Of a stretch of DNA of 64,000 nt, positions 9,216-18,712 are shown piece after piece. Under the pieces are notes generated by a model that was not told the DNA's origin, made no database searches, and worked only from the letters and a program-made list of their open reading frames with translations. The translations under genes and the position numbers were made by a program. The stretch comes from Streptomyces sp. NBC_01591 (lineage in GTDB: Bacteria; Actinomycetota; Actinomycetes; Streptomycetales; Streptomycetaceae). Location: contig NZ_CP109327.1 in the NCBI RefSeq assembly GCF_035918155.1, positions 8,494,001-8,558,000 of the forward strand, in the 5' to 3' direction. The first letter of the stretch is position 1, and the number at the start of each line of letters is the position of its first letter.

Positions 9216-12173
9216 CTAACGGTGGGCGCCGGCCGGGCTGTCGACGACGAAGCCGGCTTCGACGACCTTCACGGCCAGCGCTGTCCGGGACGACACCTCG
9301 AGCTTGCGCATCGCTGCTTCCACGTGCCGCGCGACCGTCCTCGGCGACAGGATGAGGACACCGGCGATCTCCCGGTTGGTCCGGCCTCCGACGAGCAGCC
9401 GGACTACGTCGAGCTCCCGGGGAGACAGCTGATCGCCGTAACTTCGCCGTCCACCGTGCCACGACGGACGCTTGACCCCGACACCGAATCCACGCAGTGT
9501 GTGCATGACGCGCTCGGCGTCGCCACGAGCGCCGAGGGTGGACAACCCCTGGAAGGTTTCCGTAAGGACAGCGAGAGCCGCATCGGACTGGCCCGCACGT
9601 AGCAGACAGCGGGCCTGTCGCTCACGGCTGAGCAGAGCATCGTACGGCCGCGGAAGGCTCTGCCACGCGTCTGCCGCACGCGCGAACAGTTCGGCGGCGC
9701 CGAGGGGATCGCCTTGATGCTGGGCCAGGACAGCCCTGCAGGTCGACAAGGCGGCATGCGGGCCAGGTGCGCGACGATCACGCACTCCCGCTGCGAAAGC
9801 GTCGACCAGGTCGCCGGCCTCGTCGATGCGGCCAGCCATGAGTAGTGCCTCGGCCCGGACCGGGGCGAGTTCGGTGGCCCAGATCCAAGTGCCCTTGTGT
9901 TCCAGGAACCGGATCGGATCGTCGGTCAGCTGCAGCACGTCGTCGATCCGCCCGGCGCCGAGCCGGAGCCTGGCAAGGGCGCCGGCAGGTTCGACGGAAT
10001 ACTCCGCACCGCCATGTCGGTCCGCCTGCTCCAGGACGAGCCGCAGGACCTCGTCCGCTCGGTCCTGGTCACCGCGGGCCGCATACAGCAAGCCGGTGAC
10101 CATGGCCGGCGCCAGGCGACTCACCGGCTGCAGGAGTTCCTCATCACCGGCCAGCGATCCGGCCCGGTCGGCCAGCCCGTCCCAGTCGCCGGTGAGCCAG
10201 TCCAGGTGGGTCAGCGTCACCTGCCCGAGCCTTCGAAGCTTCCGGTACTGATACGTGTCGGCCAGCCCTGCGGCCAGCGTGAGCACCCGCCTCGCCTCCG
10301 GGTACCTCCCCCAGATCAGCGCCATGTGTCCGACGTTGAGTTGGCCGACCGTGATCTGCTGCCTCTCCGCGGCAGTGGACGCATCATCGGCGATCAACGC
10401 TGCCTCCGCCCACCCCTCCTCCTCACCGAGCAGCAAGAGTCCGCTCGCCCGTCCGACCCGGATGCTCAGCCGGTCCCCCGGCGCCATCGAGACCGGCACC
10501 TGCGCAACGCGCCGCAACCACCTGAGGTGTTCGGCCGCCGGTGTCGTCGTCCCGTACGGCAGGCCGAGAAACACCATTGCGCGGGCTGCCTTCACCGGGT
10601 CGTGCCCGAGGCCGGGCAACGCTCGTTCCATCTCGATCCGGGACTGCTCGAACGCCTCCATCTGCTGCAACAGCCTGGCGACATGGAAGCGGATCTCCGC
10701 CGCGTTGCCCCGCGCCGGCTCACCGGTGTCCAGCACGAGGCGGAGGGCGTCCATCAGTTCGCCGTAGCGTTCGTGCCCGCTGAGCAGACAGAACGGAACC
10801 TTGCCGGTCAGCCGGACCACGTCGGCGGGCGGCAGGTCGGCGTTGGTGAGCAGATCGTGCAGCAGGATGAGCGCCGTCGCATCGTCACCCGAGGCGAGCG
10901 CGAGGTCGGCAGACTGTTCCGCGTACCGGCACCACGCCGTCGTGTCGCCGGCCTCCCGGAAGTGGCGCGCGAGCTGGGCGACCGGGGACGGGGTGGCGCC
11001 TTCGAGGACGTGTGCGGCACGCAGGTGCATCGCCCGCCGCTGCGGCCCAGGAATCGCCTCGTACACCGCGCGGCACGCCAGCTTGTGCCGGAACGAGACC
11101 AGCCCGCTCGGGTCCTCCCTCAGCAGCCCCGAACCCACCGCCTCCGCCAGGCCTGCGAGCCTGTTCGCCGGATCGCCTTCCGGAGCCATCACCTCGACGA
11201 CGGCGTTCTCGGGGGCGGGGTCGGCGAGTACGGCGGCCGCGCGCAACGCCGCCTGCGCCGCCGGGCCGAGCCGTGCGCTGCGTTCCAGTACGACGTCCCG
11301 CACCGTCGGCGGTACGTCGATCTCACTCAGTCGCTGCCGCACCCAGGAGTCACCCCGCCGGGTCAGGCCGGCGCGGTTCCACATCAGCCGGACAGACTCC
11401 TCGACCGCGAGCGGAAGCCCGTCGGTCCGGTCGTGCAGGATGGTCGCGAACTCGTCGGAAACCCGTTGCCCACCCAGCATCGAGGACACCATCGTGGCGG
11501 TCCCGGGGACATCCAACGGTTCCAACGACAGCCGAAGCCGCGCTGCACCCGCCGGTTGTCGCGACGACAACCGCAGCAGCAGAGAGTCCGGCGCGATTTC
11601 CTCCGGGCGGTAGCTCACCAGCAGGCTGACCTGTTGCCGCGGACGTGATGTCAGGAACAGCAGAAACTCCAGGGTGGCCTCATCTGCCCAGTGCACGTCC
11701 TCAACCGCGAGCAGCTCGATCTCGAGCCGTTCCAGGATCTCCTCGATGGCCCGGAACAGTCGGTGTCGTGCCGCTGCTGCGTCTTCGGCCGGGTCGGGTG
11801 TGGGCGGCAACGCCGATGCCCACTCGGGAAACAACGGCCGGAGCGCCCCCGCCAGCCCACTCAGGCCGAGCCGGGCGACATCCTCGGTCGCCGGTCGGAT
11901 CGCGTCCACCACCGGCCCGAGCGTAAAGGGTTGTCGAACAGCCGGGCAGGCTGCCAGCAGCACCCGCTGCCGGGCCGGGGCATGCGCCGCGAGTAGCTCC
12001 TGGACCAGTCGGCTCTTACCGACCCCGGCCTCGCCCTCGATCAGCACGACCACCGGCGGATCGGACAACGCCGCTCTCAAGGCGGCGAGTTCGTGCTCGC
12101 GTCCGACCAAGCCGGGTGATGCTATCGCCGGTAGGTCGCGTGTGTCGGAATCGCTGGTAGACATTCGCCCCAC
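9216..12173 (-). CDS. LAL-type transcriptional regulator (AAA ATPase + LuxR HTH)
   Basis: 985 residues, the usual size of large ATP-binding LuxR regulators. An N-terminal ATPase has Walker A GEAGVGKSRL (about residue 45-55) and a Walker B-like ELLAVEDVHWAD (about 155-167). The middle is a long helical TPR-like region. The C-terminus is a LuxR/FixJ DNA-binding domain: LSPRELDVVRLLVGGRTNRE followed by IAGVLILSPRTVARHVEAAM. Translation may start at 12173 or at the in-frame ATG nine bases inside (MSTSDSD). LAL proteins activate catabolic or antibiotic genes after ligand/ATP binding. The secreted protease gene downstream on the same strand is a possible target by position only. Confidence 0.93.
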   Translation of the reverse strand: MGRMSTSDSDTRDLPAIASPGLVGREHELAALRAALSDPPVVVLIEGEAGVGKSRLVQELLAAHAPARQRVLLAACPAVRQPFTLGPVVDAIRPATEDVARLGLSGLAGALRPLFPEWASALPPTPDPAEDAAAARHRLFRAIEEILERLEIELLAVEDVHWADEATLEFLLFLTSRPRQQVSLLVSYRPEEIAPDSLLLRLSSRQPAGAARLRLSLEPLDVPGTATMVSSMLGGQRVSDEFATILHDRTDGLPLAVEESVRLMWNRAGLTRRGDSWVRQRLSEIDVPPTVRDVVLERSARLGPAAQAALRAAAVLADPAPENAVVEVMAPEGDPANRLAGLAEAVGSGLLREDPSGLVSFRHKLACRAVYEAIPGPQRRAMHLRAAHVLEGATPSPVAQLARHFREAGDTTAWCRYAEQSADLALASGDDATALILLHDLLTNADLPPADVVRLTGKVPFCLLSGHERYGELMDALRLVLDTGEPARGNAAEIRFHVARLLQQMEAFEQSRIEMERALPGLGHDPVKAARAMVFLGLPYGTTTPAAEHLRWLRRVAQVPVSMAPGDRLSIRVGRASGLLLLGEEEGWAEAALIADDASTAAERQQITVGQLNVGHMALIWGRYPEARRVLTLAAGLADTYQYRKLRRLGQVTLTHLDWLTGDWDGLADRAGSLAGDEELLQPVSRLAPAMVTGLLYAARGDQDRADEVLRLVLEQADRHGGAEYSVEPAGALARLRLGAGRIDDVLQLTDDPIRFLEHKGTWIWATELAPVRAEALLMAGRIDEAGDLVDAFAAGVRDRRAPGPHAALSTCRAVLAQHQGDPLGAAELFARAADAWQSLPRPYDALLSRERQARCLLRAGQSDAALAVLTETFQGLSTLGARGDAERVMHTLRGFGVGVKRPSWHGGRRSYGDQLSPRELDVVRLLVGGRTNREIAGVLILSPRTVARHVEAAMRKLEVSSRTALAVKVVEAGFVVDSPAGAHR

Positions 12174-12938
12174 CGTGGGAGACAGGCGACGGCGTGCCCG
12201 AACCGTCGTCTTCCGTGAACAATATGATCAGAGGTTACAAGGCGAGGTGGCAGGGGGGATAGGCCTCGTTCGCAGGCGTGGTGCACAAGGCGATCACTGT
12301 GGAGTCCCGGGACTGATGTCTGTGTTGCCATCATCCCGCCCGGGGCAGGGGTCTCCGTGTCACTTGCCTCAGCCTCATACCGGTCCGCTCTGCCGCCGCG
12401 TAGCTACAGACCGGCGGACGCTGGGCGGCGCCGGATTCTCGCATCCCATGCACGCAGTTTTGGGCAGCAGGTTCCCTGAAGGGGCATCACGCGCTCTGTC
12501 GGGGCTCAGCAGTTGTCACCGGCAGAGCCTGACGAGCTGAATCGACGAGTTGGTCGGCAGGGCCCCAGGCCGAGGGCCTCCAGGTCCTTCGGCAGGAAGT
12601 TGAGATATGCCGCGATGTCCGGGGCTCGGAACGGGTTGGTCAACAGAGGGAGCGGCGGGCGGCCGTGGCGTCGGTGGGGTTCCAGCGGTGGCGGGGGACA
12701 GAGCTGAGCAGCAGGCGTGTGCAGGGTGGTGAGTCGCGTCGAGGATCTCGGCCGTAGAGGCGCAGGGCCTCCTCGACGCACCGGCCCACGCTCACCTGCG
12801 GAGCGAGGGACAGGTAGTGGGACCGTCAGCCGACGGGGCGCCTGAGGCATGTGGGGTGAGCTGGTCGAGAGCGGGACGGCGGCGTGAGGAACTGGGAGTT
12901 GCCGCGCAAAGCGCCCTCGGCTGTTCTCGGAGCGAAAC
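12174..12938. other. Gene-poor stretch upstream of the LAL gene
   Basis: No intact gene is visible. On the minus strand near 12740-12800 a short coherent reading (LSLAPQVSVGRCVEEALRLY) has protein-like composition, but no start, end or family can be assigned. The rest has Arg/Pro-rich readings typical of non-coding high-GC DNA. Confidence 0.4.
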
Positions 12939-12978
12939 ACGGGTGCCTGACCGGCGAAAGGCCAAGTCAGGCACCCGT
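12939..12978 (-). terminator. Perfect 13-bp stem-loop
   Basis: ACGGGTGCCTGAC (12939-12951) and GTCAGGCACCCGT (12966-12978) are exact reverse complements separated by 14 bases. It starts 11 bases beyond the stop codon (12989-12991) of a minus-strand reading, the expected place for a factor-independent terminator. No clear T-run follows, as is common in Streptomyces. Confidence 0.6.
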
Positions 12979-12988
12979 TCTCGTGTCC

Positions 12989-13130
12989 CTAGAAGAATCC
13001 GAGCTTCTTCGCCGAGTACGACACGAGAAGATTCTTCGTCTGCTGGTGGTACACCGTCTGCATGGCTCTGACCAGCGCAAATGCGCTGTGCGGAGGGATA
13101 CGGGCAGACGTTGGCCCGGGTATGGTCCGG
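12989..13130 (-). pseudogene. C-terminal gene remnant upstream of stem-loop
   Basis: The minus-strand reading SAFALVRAMQTVYHQQTKNL then LVSYSAKKLGFF ends at TAG 12989-12991, directly before the perfect stem-loop at 12939-12978. The sequence is clearly protein-like and its end plus terminator look intact, but no start or further upstream coding sense is visible. The family is not recognised. The DNA upstream, towards 13200, is replaced by a plus-strand CBS-type remnant. Confidence 0.35.
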
Positions 13131-13194
13131 ATCTTGGGAGGGGGGACCCGACCGGCGGTCTCAGTTGCTTTGCTGTTCCGAGGGCAGGGCTGTG

Positions 13195-13365
13195 AGAAGT
13201 GCCGTGACGGTGAGGGAGGTGATGGTGCCGCAGACGCGGACCACCGTCGCGGAACCGGGCGCCGAACACCGGGTCCTGGTCACTGATCACGGCAGGCTCG
13301 TCGTCATCGTCTCGCTCTCGGACGTCAGCCGCACGGCGACGTGGCTGATGAATACCGCCCTCGGC
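13195..13365 (+). pseudogene. CBS-domain protein remnant
   Basis: The plus-strand reading VRSAVTVREVMVPQTRTTVA then EHRVLVTDHGRLVVIVSLSDVSRT has the CBS-domain pattern (REVM at the start, then GRLVVIVSLSDV at the nucleotide-binding end). About 35 residues of the usual domain middle are missing, and the reading is lost after about 13365. Such domains sit in site-2 proteases, channels or stand-alone regulators; which one this was cannot be told. Confidence 0.45.
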
Positions 13366-13369
13366 AGTG

Positions 13370-14210
13370 CGGCGGTCTGTGACCGTGCCCGGCATCGTCG
13401 GACGGGCCGCGGCAGGCAGAAGTCCGCCCAGATCCGGTCGCCCCGTTGCCGGACACCGGCGGGGTGTGAGGCGCGGTGGGCGGCCGCCGGTCGAAGGCGT
13501 GAACGCATTTCCGCCAGGCTTTTCTGCCGGACCGAGCTCCGTACGGTGCAGTCATCGTGTCCGACGTGTTCCCAGAGGTTTCTGCGCTGGTGGCCAAGCA
13601 ACTGCGTTGCGGAGCCCGCTTCGTACAGCCCATCGGGCCGGCGGTCGAGAGCACGTCGTGCCTTCCTGCGCGCCGCTGGGGCTGGAGCGCTGGCGGGTGC
13701 ATTCCCTCGCACTCTGTTCGTCTGCAAGGACGGCAAGGCTTCGCCTCCTAGCCCTGCGGACCGCAGCGGGCTGGCCGCATTCCGGCAGCCCTGCGACATG
13801 AGGAGAGGCACAGCCAGCACACCACGGGCGGGGTTGCGTTCACGCCGACGCCATTGTGACATCGGGAAGCGCGACGGCATGGCCACAGCGTGCCGTGCCG
13901 GCCGATGCCAGCTTTGTGTGGTTCGAGGAGCGTATTCGGCCCCACCGCTCACTTCAAACCCGTCAAGGCCGTCCGAGCTCGCCTGCCGGAGTGGCGTTCA
14001 GGCTTGCAACAGCTTGTGGAAGCCGACCACACGGCCCGACATCGTGATCGCCTCCTGATGCCCTGGAGCTGTACTCCGTCCTCACGCGGGTCGACCACTC
14101 CGTGTGAGGACAGGCGCGAACGCGCGTCTCGCAGCGGTGCGCATCCGTGCCCTGCGCGGGCGAGGATGGAAGTACGGGGGTACGCGTCAGCCACCGTGTT
14201 CCTCCGTGAC
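13370..14210. other. Gene-poor stretch
   Basis: No gene is supported. Readings on both strands are Arg/Ala/Pro-rich and have no recognisable motif. A GTG at about 13559 starts a short protein-like run (SDVFPEVSALVAKQLRCGAR) that fades after some 40 codons; it may be a scrap. Confidence 0.4.
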
Positions 14211-14224
14211 AAGGAGGTCTGATC

Positions 14225-15556
14225 GTGTTCTTCATGGATCGTCGTGACGCCGGCCGTCAACTGGCCGCCCGGCTGGAGCATCTCAAGGGGGCTGCGGTGG
14301 TGGTGCTTGGCGTGCCCCGCGGAGGAGTTCCGGTCGCGGCAGAGGTCGCCGAGGCGCTGGGCGCGCCGCTGGATGTCTGCCTGGTGCGAAAGCTGGGCGT
14401 GCCCTTCCGCCCGGAGCTTGGAATGGGAGCGATCGGTGAGGGCGGGGTACGCATGATCAACGATGACGTGGTGCGCACGGCGCACATCACCCCGAGTGAG
14501 CTGGCTGAGGTCGAGGCCCGTGAGCGGAAGGTGCTGGAGAGCCGTGCCCAGCGGTGCCGGGGCGGGCGGGAACCGATCAGGCTGGAGGGCCGTACGGTGC
14601 TGGTGGTCGATGACGGGGTGGCCACGGGGTCCACGGCGCGCGCGGCTTGCCGGGTCGCCCGTGCCCGCGGGGCTGCACGGATCGTGCTCGCTGTCCCCGT
14701 GGCGCCTCACGACTGGACCGCACGGCTCGGCGGGGAGGCCGACGAACTCATATGTCTGCACGCCCCACGGAACTTCTTTGCGGTCGGAAAATTCTGCACA
14801 GTCGACTTCTCCCAGGTCGACGACGATGAGGTCGTCGCCTGTCTGGAAGAGGCGGCCGCCCGCCCGGTGAACACCGACCGGACTGAGTCGCGTCACGCCG
14901 TGCCCGAGGATCGGGAGGTGGACGTGCGGGCTGGTGCGGTGGTGCTGCGCGGGCAGTTGACGGTGCCCGAGGGCGCGAGCGGGGTCGTGGTGTTCGCGCA
15001 CGGCAGTGGCAGCAGTCGGCACAGCCCGCGCAACCGGTTCGTGGCCGCCGGACTGAATCGGGCCCGGCTGGGCACCCTGCTGTTTGACCTGCTCACCGAG
15101 GAGGAAGAGATCGACCGGGCCAACGTGTTCGACACCGGATTGCTGGCCCGGCGCCTGGCGGACGCAACCGGCTGGTTGCTCGGAGAGCCAGAGGCCGAAG
15201 GGCTCGCTGTCGGGTACTTCGGCGCCAGCACCGGCGCGGCCGCCGCGTTGTGGGCAGCCGCCGAGCCGGGTGCGCGAATCGCCGCGGTCGTCTCGCGGGG
15301 CGGCAGGCCCGACCTGGCAGGGCCACGGCTGCCGACGGTGACGGCACCCACACTGCTGATCGTCGGGGGCCACGACCAGCTGGTGCTCGACCTCAATCGC
15401 GAGGCACAAGCTCGGCTGCGCTGCGAGAACCGGCTCGCGGTCGTCCCCGGCGCCACCCACCTCTTCGAGGAAGCCGGCGCCCTGGAGAAGGTCACCGATC
15501 TGGCCCGTGAATGGTTCACCGACCACATGACCCCGGTTCGCCATGCGGCGGCCTGA
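14225..15556 (+). CDS. Phosphoribosyltransferase - alpha/beta hydrolase fusion protein
   Basis: 443 residues from GTG 14225, placed by a strong AAGGAGG seven bases upstream. Residues 1-210 are a PRTase-like domain: VVVLGVPRGGVPVAAEVAEA near the start and the PRPP-binding loop VLVVDDGVATGSTARAA (about 125-141). Residues 225-440 are a dienelactone-hydrolase-like alpha/beta hydrolase: VVFAHGSGSSRHSPRN (about 253-268), the nucleophile-elbow region VGYFGASTGAAAALW (Ser near 330), DQLVLDL and GATHLFEEAGALE with the catalytic His. This two-domain arrangement occurs in actinomycetes, often near stress genes, but its substrate is unknown. A degenerate copy of the elbow region lies at 16463-16590. Confidence 0.9.
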   Translation: MFFMDRRDAGRQLAARLEHLKGAAVVVLGVPRGGVPVAAEVAEALGAPLDVCLVRKLGVPFRPELGMGAIGEGGVRMINDDVVRTAHITPSELAEVEARERKVLESRAQRCRGGREPIRLEGRTVLVVDDGVATGSTARAACRVARARGAARIVLAVPVAPHDWTARLGGEADELICLHAPRNFFAVGKFCTVDFSQVDDDEVVACLEEAAARPVNTDRTESRHAVPEDREVDVRAGAVVLRGQLTVPEGASGVVVFAHGSGSSRHSPRNRFVAAGLNRARLGTLLFDLLTEEEEIDRANVFDTGLLARRLADATGWLLGEPEAEGLAVGYFGASTGAAAALWAAAEPGARIAAVVSRGGRPDLAGPRLPTVTAPTLLIVGGHDQLVLDLNREAQARLRCENRLAVVPGATHLFEEAGALEKVTDLAREWFTDHMTPVRHAAA

Positions 15557-15877
15557 GGCTGAACGCGTGCTCCGGTATCAGGCGGGTGCTCATGTGCAGC
15601 GGCACGATCCCCTGCCCGTGCCGGAGCGCTCCGTATGCCGACCACGGTGATGAGCGCCATCGTCCGAACCGCAGAGGGCCAGTGGGGCACCGCGGGCCCC
15701 TTCCACGTCAGTGCCCGCCGACGTTCGGGCCCGCCCGGGGCCGCATCGGCCGGTGGGCCGACATGCGGATCGTACGTGAGGGAGGTTATGGTCAAGGCCA
15801 TGGTCCGCCGCGTCAGGACAGGATCCCCTTCCGGTGAGTGATCGCGGACGCCGACTGCGGCTGCGCGGCCGGTCGCC

Positions 15878-16160
15878 GTGACCGGGCGCGTCGCTGACGG
15901 CGACATGGAAGCCGCAGCCGGTCACGAGGACGCGCTCCAGGAGCTTCCGGAGATCGGCACCGGCGGGCCGGTCGGCCACTTCGGCATCAGCATGGGCACC
16001 GCGATCAGAGTGCCGCTTGTGGCAATCGAACCCAGGATCACGGCTGCGGTCTTCGGTCTGCACTGGCCCGATGCCCTGGGCGAGAAGGCGAAGCAGATCA
16101 CCATCCCGATCGAGTTCGACATGCAGTGAGACGACGAGCGCAGCGCCTGTTCAACCTCCC
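15878..16160 (+). pseudogene. Alpha/beta hydrolase remnant with nonsense codon
   Basis: The reading GPVGHFGISMGTAIRVPLVA then IEPRITAAVFGLHWPDAL and ITIPIEFDMQ is a hydrolase with nucleophile elbow GISMG. A TGA follows at 16127-16129 where relatives have Trp (FDMQ[W]DDE), and the protein sense continues briefly after it. The start of the protein is not visible before about 15878 and the His-containing end is missing. It is distinct from the hydrolase domain at 14225-15556. Confidence 0.5.
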
Positions 16161-16288
16161 CGACGCGGGCTGACCGCGGCCGCCCGGTACGGTGTCCACC
16201 GGCCGGGCCTGATTCACCACCCGGTGATCAGCTTTTCACCCCAGCCCCCAGTACCCCCCGGATCAGCGCTCTCGCCCGGGGTACAGCT

Positions 16289-16429
16289 GTGTCGTCACCA
16301 GGCCCCTCGGCCCAGACCGAGCAGCTCGCCCGCGGCCTGGGCGTCACACCGGACGAGGTGACCGCCGCGTACGCGCTGGAGCTGCGGGCCGCAACCATCG
16401 ACGAACTCAACCACGCCTTTCGCCTCTGA
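16289..16429 (+). CDS. Small or partial hypothetical protein (46 aa)
   Basis: A GTG-started frame reads VSSPGPSAQTEQLARGLGVT then PDEVTAAYALELRAATIDEL and NHAFRL before TGA 16427-16429. It is helical and acidic, with good codon usage, but lacks an obvious ribosome site and could be the tail of a deleted gene. No family recognised. Confidence 0.3.
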   Translation: MSSPGPSAQTEQLARGLGVTPDEVTAAYALELRAATIDELNHAFRL

Positions 16430-16462
16430 GGAGCGGCGTCGATGTCGACGCATTTCAGGGAG

Positions 16463-16590
16463 CTAGCTGCGGGCACAGGCCGAAACCGAGGGGCCCGCCA
16501 TCGGGTGCTTCGGCGCCGGTACAGGAGCTGCCGCCGCCCTGTGGGCCGCCGCGGAGCCGGTTCACCAGCCACATGGCTCCTGCGCACCGC
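16463..16590 (+). pseudogene. Duplicate scrap of dienelactone-hydrolase domain
   Basis: The reading AETEGPAIGCFGAGTGAAAA then LWAAAEP matches residues around the nucleophile elbow of the fusion protein at 14225-15556 (PEAEGLAVGYFGASTGAAAALWAAAEP in two blocks), with the catalytic Ser replaced (GAGTG instead of GASTG). Only about 40 codons survive. It indicates a second, lost copy of that gene type upstream of the CapA-like gene. Confidence 0.5.
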
Positions 16591-16652
16591 ACACGCACAG
16601 CCGCATGGCGCCCCCGTCGCGCGGATCCTTCGCGCATCGCCCGCGACGGCTC

Positions 16653-16664
16653 TAGCGTGGGAGG
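16653..16664 (+). promoter_or_regulatory. -10 box of a likely leaderless start
   Basis: TAGCGT at 16653-16658 fits the TANNNT -10 consensus and ends six bases before the GTG at 16665, the geometry of leaderless transcripts. No convincing -35 is seen. The same layout precedes 44330, 45232, 51990 and 62685. Confidence 0.4.
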
Positions 16665-17795
16665 GTGCACGACGGTGTGGTCACCCTGTTCCTCGGCGGG
16701 GACGTGATGCTCGGCCGGGGCGTCGATCAGATCCTCCCGCACCCCGGTGACCCGGCGCTGCGGGAGGCATACATCCGCGACGCCCGTGCCTACGTCGACC
16801 TGGCGGAGGCGGCGAGCGGGCCGATCCCCCGGCCGGTCGACTTCCGCTGGCCGTGGGGCGAGGCGCTGCTGGTCCTGGATGACGCCGCGCCGGACGTGCG
16901 GGTGGTCAATCTGGAGACAGCCGTCACCGGTGACGGGGACTTCGCGCCCGGCAAGAGCGTCCACTACCGGATGAGCCCGGCCAACCTGCCGTGCCTGGCC
17001 GCGGCCCGGCCGGACGTCTGCGCGCTGGCCAACAACCATGTGCTCGACTTCGGCCCGCGCGGCCTCCACGAGACGCTCGACGCGCTGGCGGATGCGGGGC
17101 TGCGGACGGCGGGGGCGGGCCGGGACGAGGTGCGGGCGAGACAGCCGGCGATCGTGCCCCTGGGCGCCGGCGGGCGGGTGCTGGTCTTCTCCTTCGGGAT
17201 GCCGTCCAGCGGGATCCCGAAGGACTGGGCCGCCACTGGGCAGCGGGTCGGTGTCGACGTGTTCGCGGAGCCTTCGGTGGCTGCCGCGTCCGCGTTCGCC
17301 GACCGTCTTCGGCAGGTCAGGCGGCCGGGGGACATCGCGGTCGCCTCGGTCCACTGGGGCCCCAACTGGGGCTACGAGGTCTCCCGCTCCGAGGTCCGCT
17401 TCGCCCATGTGCTCCTAGATGCAGGCGTGGACGTCGTGCACGGACATTCCTCGCACCACCCGCGCCCGCTGGAGGTGTACAGGGACAGGTTCATCCTGTA
17501 CGGCTGCGGCGACCTCGTCGACGACTATGAGGGCATCGGCGGCTACGAGAGCTACCGGGACGACCTGCGGGTGCTGTACCTGGTCTCGGTGGAGGCGGAC
17601 ACCGGCCGACTGGTTGACGCGCGGATGGTGCCCCTGCAGGCACGCAGGATGCGGCTGGAACACGCCTCGCCCGAGGACACCGAGTGGCTGCGCGCCGTCC
17701 TCGACAGGCACAGCCGGGAGTTCGGCACCCGCGTCGACGGCGGGCCCGACGGCACGCTCACGCTGCGGCCCCTGCGCGACGGGCAGCACACATGA
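16665..17795 (+). CDS. CapA family protein (metallophosphoesterase-like)
   Basis: 376 residues, typical for the family (PF09587). Metal-site motifs of the calcineurin-like fold are present: FLGGDVMLGRG (about residues 9-19), VVNLETAVT (about 84-92), ALANNHVLDFGPRGLHETLD (about 120-140), and VASVHWGPNWGYEVS with the later VHGHSSHHPRPLEVY supplying His ligands. The family includes the poly-gamma-glutamate protein CapA, but stand-alone actinomycete members have no proven substrate and no capB/capC is nearby. No signal peptide is visible. GTG 16665 is preferred because of the -10 box just upstream; GTG 16677 is possible. Confidence 0.88.
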   Translation: MHDGVVTLFLGGDVMLGRGVDQILPHPGDPALREAYIRDARAYVDLAEAASGPIPRPVDFRWPWGEALLVLDDAAPDVRVVNLETAVTGDGDFAPGKSVHYRMSPANLPCLAAARPDVCALANNHVLDFGPRGLHETLDALADAGLRTAGAGRDEVRARQPAIVPLGAGGRVLVFSFGMPSSGIPKDWAATGQRVGVDVFAEPSVAAASAFADRLRQVRRPGDIAVASVHWGPNWGYEVSRSEVRFAHVLLDAGVDVVHGHSSHHPRPLEVYRDRFILYGCGDLVDDYEGIGGYESYRDDLRVLYLVSVEADTGRLVDARMVPLQARRMRLEHASPEDTEWLRAVLDRHSREFGTRVDGGPDGTLTLRPLRDGQHT

Positions 17796-17977
17796 TGTGG
17801 ACCTCAGGCGAGACCACTCAGCACGTGTGCGACGCATGCGACGGTCGAGTGGTGGTCCAGCGGGCGGAGAAGCTGAAGCGACAACACTTCGCTCGAAGAG
17901 CCGCGACGAAGCAGGTCTGCCCGGACCGGCCTTGGGTACGGCCTGGTCCCGGGTGCGCCGCAGCATGTCCCGTGGGC

Positions 17978-18433
17978 TCAGTCCTGCTGCTCCAACGCGT
18001 CGGCGAAGGCGCGGAGGGCATCGGCCAGCTCTTTCTTGGTGGGCAGCTCATCCACCTTCTTCTCCAGACTGTCGATGCGTTCCGCCAGGTCGTCCAGGCT
18101 TGCCGGAGCCGTGGGATGCGATGTGGGTCCGTCTGTAGGAGATGGGGACTCGGAGCCACCCGAGCCTCCCGCATCCGTACCACCGGAGCTGCCACTGTCG
18201 GTGCCACCTGAACCACTGACGGAGCCACTGTCCCCAGCGCCGGTGTCCGCGCCGCCTGCGAGACCGCCGCTTCCCGTATCGGACGCCTCTGCGGACACAG
18301 GAGTCGGGCCGGACGCTCCACTGTCCTGGTCGGCTACTGCAATCGCCCCGCCCACACCCAGCACCACTGCGGCTGCCGCGCCGACCAGCGCCACCGTCAT
18401 CCGTCGCGCCTGGATCTTCCTCGTATGTGTCAT
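17978..18433 (-). CDS. Exported or membrane-anchored protein with Gly/Ser linker and coiled coil
   Basis: 151 residues. A basic start is followed by one hydrophobic segment (MTVALVGAAAAVVLGVGGAI, residues 12-31), then an acidic Gly/Ser-rich linker (about 40-110), then a heptad-like helix (LDDLAERIDSLEKKVDELPT and LADALRAFADALEQQD). It is most likely anchored in or exported across the membrane, with the coiled coil outside. TAGTGT seven bases before the ATG on the minus strand fits a leaderless promoter. No family recognised; the gene stands alone. Confidence 0.75.
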   Translation of the reverse strand: MTHTRKIQARRMTVALVGAAAAVVLGVGGAIAVADQDSGASGPTPVSAEASDTGSGGLAGGADTGAGDSGSVSGSGGTDSGSSGGTDAGGSGGSESPSPTDGPTSHPTAPASLDDLAERIDSLEKKVDELPTKKELADALRAFADALEQQD

Positions 18434-18618
18434 GCGACGGACACTAACCGCTGATCGCCGCGGAGGGATTCCTTCCGATGATTCGGTGCCGCATGGGCTC
18501 CTCGCGCAGGGTGGGAACCTGTTTCGCCCCTACGAGAGCTGACGAGGTGGAGCGGTCAAGGCGTAGAGCTCCCGGTCCACCAGCGCTCCGCCTGAGCTGG
18601 TGGCGTAGGCGGCGAACA

Positions 18619-18694
18619 GTCGGGTAGCGGGGACGCATTGCTGCGTCCCCGCCCCCTCAGAACCGGCCGTGCGGGCTTTCCCCGCAGCTCGGCT
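18619..18694 (-). ncRNA. Group II intron domains V and VI
   Basis: On the minus strand, 18694-18659 folds as a 34-36 base domain V hairpin: GAGCCGAGCTGCGG, a GAAA-type loop, and CCGCACGGCCGGTTC-like return arm, with the catalytic AGC near its base. Domain VI follows as GCGGGGACGCA / TGCGTCCCCGC with an unpaired A in GCTACCCGAC at the 3' end. These are the catalytic hairpin and the branch-point domain. Confidence 0.75.
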
Positions 18695-18712
18695 CAAGCA
18701 AGCCCCGAGGGC

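Noticed and set aside
9897..11648. A 583-codon plus-strand frame
   Set aside because: It is antisense to the LAL regulator, Arg/Gln/Pro-rich and without motifs.
13949..15544. A 531-codon minus-strand frame
   Set aside because: It is antisense to the PRTase-hydrolase fusion gene, which has a strong ribosome site and complete motifs.
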